Below, one piece after another: positions 58,253-64,000 of a stretch of 64,000 nucleotides of DNA; positions within the stretch are counted from its first letter, which is position 1, and the number at the start of each line of letters is the position of its first letter. This stretch comes from Limonium bicolor (Eukaryota; Streptophyta; Magnoliopsida; Caryophyllales; Plumbaginaceae). The notes under the pieces were generated by a model. That model was given only the letters and a program-made list of their open reading frames with translations. It was not told the DNA's origin and made no database searches. The stretch spans positions 2,418,001 to 2,482,000 of the forward strand of contig CM041779.1 of the NCBI GenBank assembly GCA_023374045.1. The letters are read 5' to 3'. Both the position numbers and the translations under genes were made by a program.

Positions 58253-60920
58253 TGCAACACCCTGGATTTTACCTCAAAAGATAGCTTATGAAAATACAAA
58301 TCTAACGGCGAAAACGGCATTAAAAATGGAATTCAAACGAGTCCTAGAAGTGAAGAACAACGTTGGTCCGAACTTGTGTCCGGACATTGAAAGCTCGGAC
58401 ACAAGCCGAGAAGATTGAACTGCGGAAAACCATTTGTCCGAACTTGTGTCCGGACTTTGAAGTTCGGACACAAGTCGAACCTTAAAACTCCGAAAACCCT
58501 TTTACGTGCGTCCGAACATCGGTCCGGACTTGCAAGTTCGGACGTAGGTCGAGACTTGCAAGTCGGACCCGTCCTCACATACTGTCCGAACTTTTAAGTT
58601 CGGACAGGAGTTCGGACACGACCAAACAATGAATTCTTTAAATCACTTCGGGGCATGTCCGAACATTGATGTCCGGACGGACGTTCGGACATGTCCCGGG
58701 ATGGGTTTCCAGAAATGTGACAGAACCACAAAATCCACCAAAAACTCCATAAAAGCAATGTTAGCCGATAGGAAATCTTTTAGCAACACTTATAGTAGTA
58801 AACTCCACAAGAGCACAACGAAAACAACACTCAGTTTTGCTTATCAAGGCTTTCTAAATCACCAAAAGTGAACGTTTGAATAATACACCAAAATAAAACC
58901 TCAATTGCAGCGGAAATCAAATTCGTCCAGGGTATTACCGCCACACCCAAACTCCGTGGGTGCTCAGGCTAATGAACTAAATAAAAATCAAGAACAAATA
59001 TTAACTCAACTTATGTGGAAGCCAAAGTAAATATCCAAAGTGTAAAATCTTAAAGAATGACACAATAACTTCAAACGTTGTAATTCAAACATTGTCTCAA
59101 TAACTCATAATTCCTAACTATGTGATTTCGCCGTCCCGATCCCCACACTTAGTCATCCATACATGCGATCATAAAACATAGACAAAAACACAGAAATGAT
59201 CGCACAAATCAGAAAAACTGAGTAAAAACTACCCCAATCTGTAAAATAAGTTTTAGAAACTCATTTGCCATTTGTCAATCAGGTGAGAATGATTTGGTGA
59301 ACATTAGAGGAACTTCCGGAATCCACAAAAACATCAAAAACACAGTAGGGAGCTTTCAACAGGAGATCACCACAATACCTAATACGGGGTCACCTATGGG
59401 ACCCCAAACAATAGGACAGTCATCTATGGGACCGTCAAACAACCACCTCACCCTAAGTCCTTAAGTGTGCACACCCCCTATGAGACAGCAGTAACATAGA
59501 GTAGATCAAAGGGCTTAACTGCAACAATGTGTGCAGCGCAAATATTAACAAGCATGGGGAGCACCTATGGGCTCCCAAACAATAAGATACATCCTGCGAA
59601 AAGACTCCCAAAATCCAGAACCAAAATTCCACAGCACAAACCAATACTTCCAATTCCAAAACGTGAGAACAATCCCCAATTTTCAAAACACAATTGGGAA
59701 TCCTCGAAACTCAACAAAACCTTTTCCAATGTTTCGCAAAACAGCAGTCCAACAACATTGAGCATAGAATTTACCTGGAACAACCAAATCCCTCAAGAGC
59801 CCAACTGCTCCGGACTATCGATAGCGCTTGTCGATGTAATCGACGTCTAGGTAACCAAAATTAACAATCAGAAATCGCCGAACAACGAGTAAAATAACTA
59901 TACAAACTAGATAGAATACATTACCCAACAATCCACTAACTGCCACCAGGGAATTGATTAGACCTCGACGGAACTAGCGTGAAATCACCAAGAGTTTGAA
60001 GAGGAAGAGCGTGAAAATTTTGTGTAGAGTATAAACGCAGGAACGGCATGAGGATGAAGAGGGATGAGGAAACCGATGTTTTAAATAGAAGAATAATGGC
60101 AAAACAAGGAGGAATATAATTAATTCAATAAATAAAAGTCTATGTTTAAGGAGAGAAGATATTAAATATCCAAAAGAGAAATTCTATTACTAGTATTGCA
60201 AATATTTAAAAGGTATAGAAATTATTGATTGATAAGGAAAGTCAGCAGAAGAATCGAGATTGTTAGCAATATCTACATAGGAGTAAATAAGTTAATAACA
60301 AATAAATTAATGAATCAACAATTTGAAATAGAAGAACGTGGTTAACCGTTGTAACAAGATAAGGAGGGGAAATAAAATATCTAGGAAGTTAATTAATAAA
60401 CATTTATTTGGAAGGAAGTAATTTAAAAATAAATAGGTATATTGTAAATGATCTAAAAGTTTAACAGAAGGGAAAACAATCACGTTAAAAAGGATAAGTG
60501 AAAATGCTAGTACTATAATTATTGAGAGAAGAATGGGGAAGTTAATAAATAATATATTAAGTAGTCAATTAGGATTTGAACTCTTGAAATCAAATAACTA
60601 CAAGGAGGAAGTCAAATTGAATTTGAACTCTAAGTATTTAAAATTAATAAGTTTGGAAGGAAAATTCTAGAATGGTATCTTGAAGTTTAAATAACATAAT
60701 GAAGTTAGGAGGATGAAGTAATATTTAAATAGTATAATATCTGAAATATATCTAAGTCTATTAAGGCCGAAACGTTACGAATAATTGTAACTATTTTAAG
60801 AAGAAGATTAATTTAGGAATGGATGTCGTTTAATTCCCTGGGCCACCTTAACTAACCTTGGACATATTATTCATACTATATACTATACTATTTCTAACTT
60901 GCAAAATCCCGGGTATTTCA
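58253..60920 (-). mobile_element. Solo LTR, 2.67 kb, inserted in the 273-bp array
   Basis: It starts TGCAACACCCTGG, ends CGGGTATTTCA and is flanked by a perfect 5-bp duplication GTTTC (58248-58252 and 60921-60925). The array continues directly on the right. Ends match the chromovirus LTRs in this window (minus orientation TGAAATACCC...GGGTGTTGCA), and GCAGCGGAA occurs near 58903. No primer site or polypurine tract adjoins. The 107-codon frame at 59527 has no recognisable domain. Confidence 0.93.
58365..58698. repeat. GTCCGAAC dyad cluster in the solo LTR
   Basis: About ten copies of GTCCGAACT / AGTTCGGAC and GTCCGGAC in both orientations, more GC-rich than its surroundings. It is analogous to the GTCCGACCC cluster of LTR B at 9463-9945. 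Confidence 0.75.
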
Positions 60921-61090
60921 GTTTCCATCACTATAATAGAAACAATGACACTAAGTGTTGTATATCTTTTTCTTTGACTGTTCTTATCGAATCATTGTGT
61001 ATATGAATATTTTTTTTTACCATTTATCAGTTTACAGAGCTTGAATGATCGATAAACATGAAGTCTATAAATGTTTGAAAACAACAGCGT
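60921..61090. repeat. 273-bp tandem array, right remnant
   Basis: Starts GTTTCCATCACTATAATAGAAAC and continues through the TTCTTATCGAATCATTGTGT and CAGTTTACAGAGCTTGA landmarks of the array, then decays into unrelated AT-rich DNA. Confidence 0.85.
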
Positions 61091-61935
61091 CTTAAAAGAA
61101 TTATGTGGATTTTTGTAATTTAGAAAAAAAAATAATGATCTATATTAATTTAAGTTGTGTCTATTCAAATTCGAATGAATGTTCTCTTTTTTTACATATA
61201 TGCATAAACAATAAAAACTATTATGACATGAAAATATTATTTAATATGAGTATAAAGGCAAATTAAATAAATTATGTAATTAGTGATTTATTTTATGATT
61301 ATTATAGTATCAAATCACTATAGAAGAAAAAACACAAAAAAAAATTATAATAAAAAATAGGTGCATTCAAATTTACCGTATTTACTACAAGCGACACATA
61401 AAAGTATTAAAAGAGATCGTTAATAATGATGATGTCGGTTAACATTTCCAAAAAATAATATAATAATATCGGTTATTAAATGTGTTGAATTGTAATACTA
61501 TCTGCTCTCTGTGTATAAAAAAAAAAGTTCTGTCTGCTGACAGAAATTTGATAACCGTCCCATAATCCTCGCCCCCTACTACATCCTGATTTTGGTGACT
61601 TATAAATGCAATGATACATGTGAGTCACAAATATATTCATTTTGAACTTTCTTTATATGATTCATGCCATATGACTTCTCGCCGACAACCCTTAATTTTA
61701 GCTGGGCAAGAATCTAATAAGGTATATGTCATTATCCTTACTTGTTAATGGTCATAAATTGCTGTTAGTCTTTTATAACCAAAATAATCACCTTAATCCA
61801 ATTAATTGCTATACCACTTGCACACAAACAGATTAGCCACCAATAGGTTATATGTAAGGTATATATATAATCGTTGAATCTTTCCTTGACATACCTTGAA
61901 AATAATTAAGCTACTCTCTTTTTCTGTTATATAAA
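61091..61935. other. No gene seen, AT-rich
   Basis: AT-rich with A-runs. No open frame of interest and no terminal repeats recognised. Confidence 0.5.
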
Positions 61936-62347
61936 GGGAAAATTCACAAGATACCACTGTTTAAGTTTCTAATTCACAAAATACCACTGTTTTTTTCGTA
62001 ATTCAGCTTTAAACATGCTTAAACGTTGTCCAAAATTGATGAAACTTTACATGGACGATGCTAAAGTGTTACATTTTGATCCAATATCAAATTTGAAGTT
62101 TTTTAAGCTCATATGTGACATGTGGGACCCAATGAACATGTGACATAATCATTGGATCCCACATGTCACATATGAGCTTAAAAAACTTCAAATTTGATAT
62201 TGGATCAAAATATAACACTTTAGCATCGTCCATGTAAAGTTTCATCAATTTGGACAACGTTTAAGCATGTTTAAAGCTGAATTACGAAAAAAATAGTGGT
62301 ATTTTGTGAATTAGAAACTTAAACAGTGGTATCTTATGAATTTTCCC
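61936..62347. mobile_element. 412-bp foldback (long inverted repeat) element
   Basis: The left arm (61936-62135) and right arm (62149-62347) are near-perfect inverse copies of about 200 bp around a 13-nt spacer. The ends are GGGAAAATTCACAAGATACC and its near inverse. It looks like a foldback MITE of unassigned superfamily; a clean target duplication is not evident. Any transcript would form a long, nearly perfect hairpin. Confidence 0.88.
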
Positions 62348-63016
62348 TATTTTTTTCTTGTTTATCGTTAACCTGTTTTTTTTTTAATTATTATCTAGTA
62401 TATAAAATAATTTTAACTTTAATAATGTAAATTTTGTAGTGGATTTTATATGCTAATTACAAATGTATCTCAAAATTTATATTGATAAATTAATATATTA
62501 ATATGTTAGATATTAACAATAAAAAATACCAATATCAAGCAAAACAAATTAAATAGGACATATGAATTATATGAAAAGACTAGGAATAAAATTTATACCC
62601 TATTCTTAATGTTAAAGTATAATATGTGATGTAGATTTAGATTATCTCTTTTAGGGGTTCATGGATTGTGGTTGTGAACTTATAATTATGAATGAGCAAA
62701 GTGACACAGAGAATTATGTGTCTGAGAGATGTGTGAGTAGTGAACACAGGTTGTCTGACGAGACTGATGAGATAGGATGTCAGTGCCGTGCGTGCTAGGT
62801 CATGAGTGCTCTAAGTAGCAGATCCGTGATCATTTGCAGTAGGGAGCTGGCCGGAGAAACTGGCCGGAGTTTTTGCTAGGGAAACATGGCTGATTTTGGC
62901 TGGTTAGTCTCGGTTTAACCTTCACGACTAATTTCTATTAAGACTTTGCAACACATTTGCAAAGTGAAGCTCATCTAGCTTCTTATCTCTTTCTCTTTTT
63001 GTCCTAACTAACTACA
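62348..63016. other. No gene seen
   Basis: AT-rich, then mixed composition. Around 62845-62872 ACTGGCCGGAG and AGCTGGCCGGAG form a short direct repeat. Confidence 0.45.
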
Positions 63017-63499
63017 ATGTTAATACACCACATCATGAGAGAGCAACAGAGAGGTCGAGGGAGTCGAAGAAGCCATGAGAAGCGTGAGAGTCGAAGCGAG
63101 AGACCGAGAAACCATGAAAATCAGGAGACTCGTAGGGGTTGTGAAAGCCGGAGAAGACGAGATCCCCGTGAGAGCCGGAGGGGTCGCGAGCAGTTGCGGG
63201 GCCGAGGAGATGCTGGTCGCACGTGTCGGGATGGAAGTCTGAATGGTCGGATCGGCGCCGGTGCTCAAGGGGTGAGTTTCAGAGTAGAAGCTATCGACGG
63301 AAGTCCCGGTCGTCCACAAGGTGTTCTAGAAGACAAAGGAGGGTGGCGCGGTCGTCTTTGAGGTGTCGGGGGGATTCTCGCTCTTCCCTGAGGTATGGTA
63401 AGAAACCGGTGAACTTGCCCCTGGTAGAGAAGATGAGGGATAGAGATGGTCCTGATAGTGAAGGTCATGGAAAAACGATTTTCTTCGACAACCTTAACA
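63017..63499 (+). pseudogene. Arg/Ser-rich fragment ending like an RRM start
   Basis: Two overlapping plus frames are rich in Arg, Ser and Glu (GRGSRRSHEKRESRSERPRN, then SRSYRRKSRSSTRCSRRQRR); a shift near 63240 would join them. The second frame ends GHGKTIFFDNLNR, like the first strand of an RNA-recognition motif, immediately before a donor-like CAG|GTCAGT at 63500. This could be the first exon of an RS/RRM protein or of a transposon-borne relative. The rest is not in the window: LTR-like DNA starts within 10 bp. Assignment is tentative. Confidence 0.35.
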
Positions 63500-63506
63500 G
63501 GTCAGT

Positions 63507-64000
63507 TTTAATACCCCGGATCTAAAAATCGTGATTTAATTACTCTAATATGATTGTTAAAGGCCTAATGGTGCCTAAAGAGTATTGGTAAGGGAAATAA
63601 AACCAAAAGAAAAGAGAAAATACGTAAAACGCAAAAAACGCTAAAACGCGCATTAAATAAGTATAAGAGATATATGATCTCGTTAGGGTCCGAGATGGAT
63701 TCCTAAGGCTTAGTTAGGCCTAATTAGTATACGGTAGTGATTCCCGAAGAAAACGGATCCAAATAATGGATTAAAACGCTAACAGAGTTTTAAAGCACGT
63801 TTTTCGAGAAAACCCGAAAACGTGACTTTAAGTGGTCAAACAGACCCGTAAAAATTATGGTTGATTAAATAACTATAATTAAGTATTAATGGGAGCTTAA
63901 TAACCATTAAAAATAAAGAAACGAGAAAAAATCCAAAAAACGAGCCCGATTAGTGAATAGTGCCAAACCGGGTAAAATAACGAGCGTTTTCTGTCAGAAA
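63507..64000 (+). mobile_element. Start of a plus-strand LTR of the B family (cut by window edge)
   Basis: It begins near TTTTAATACCCCGG, a decayed TGAAATACCCC. The stretch 63786-63860 (AAAGCACGTTTTT, GAAAACGTG, CTTTAAG, GGTCAAA, GACCCGTAA...) is the inverse of 11590-11665 in LTR B with few changes. It is therefore a related LTR in the opposite orientation to elements A, B and C. Confidence 0.7.

Overview
The window is nuclear DNA of a flowering plant, most likely a eudicot. The evidence is one intact 18-exon plant gene with GT-AG introns and a miR166 site, surrounded by nested plant retrotransposons, a LINE, CACTA-type ends, a Stowaway MITE and a plant-mobile-domain gene. The species cannot be named from the sequence. 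Only one clearly functional host gene is present: a class III HD-ZIP transcription factor of the REVOLUTA type (46599-52587, + strand, 870 codons, every splice junction in phase).

From 1 to about 31.6 kb the DNA is almost entirely long-LTR Ty3/gypsy chromovirus material lying on the minus strand. Element A (1-7837) has LTR ends, a tRNA-iMet primer site and a polypurine tract but no recognisable coding sequence beyond a chromodomain tail. Element B (7838-13319) keeps a decayed integrase plus chromodomain. A CACTA-type terminus at 13320 cuts B, and behind it lie a 307-bp higher-order tandem repeat and one exon fragment of a CstF77 (cleavage stimulation factor 77) gene. Element C (17229-31589) has a gag gene but no protease, RT or integrase. 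Its gag can only be read through if three short GT-AG introns are removed. A and C share conserved non-coding blocks where pol should be.

From 31.6 to 45.5 kb there is a CACTA right end, a decayed plant-mobile-domain gene with its own TATA box and two tandem arrays, and an L1-type LINE split by a 5.37-kb solo LTR (element D) that is related to C. The LINE ends 1.1 kb upstream of the HD-ZIP III start codon.

From 52.6 to 64 kb the DNA is AT-rich and intergenic. It holds a Stowaway MITE, a 273-bp tandem array split by a 2.67-kb solo LTR with a perfect 5-bp target duplication, a 412-bp foldback, an Arg/Ser-rich fragment that ends like an RRM start, and the beginning of a plus-strand LTR of the B family at the right edge.

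The observations most worth a second look are the intron-bearing gag of element C, a U5 hairpin whose stem sequence changes while pairing is kept in four LTRs (A, B, C, D), and the apparent division of labour between a pol-bearing (B), a gag-only (C) and an empty (A) relative of one LTR family.
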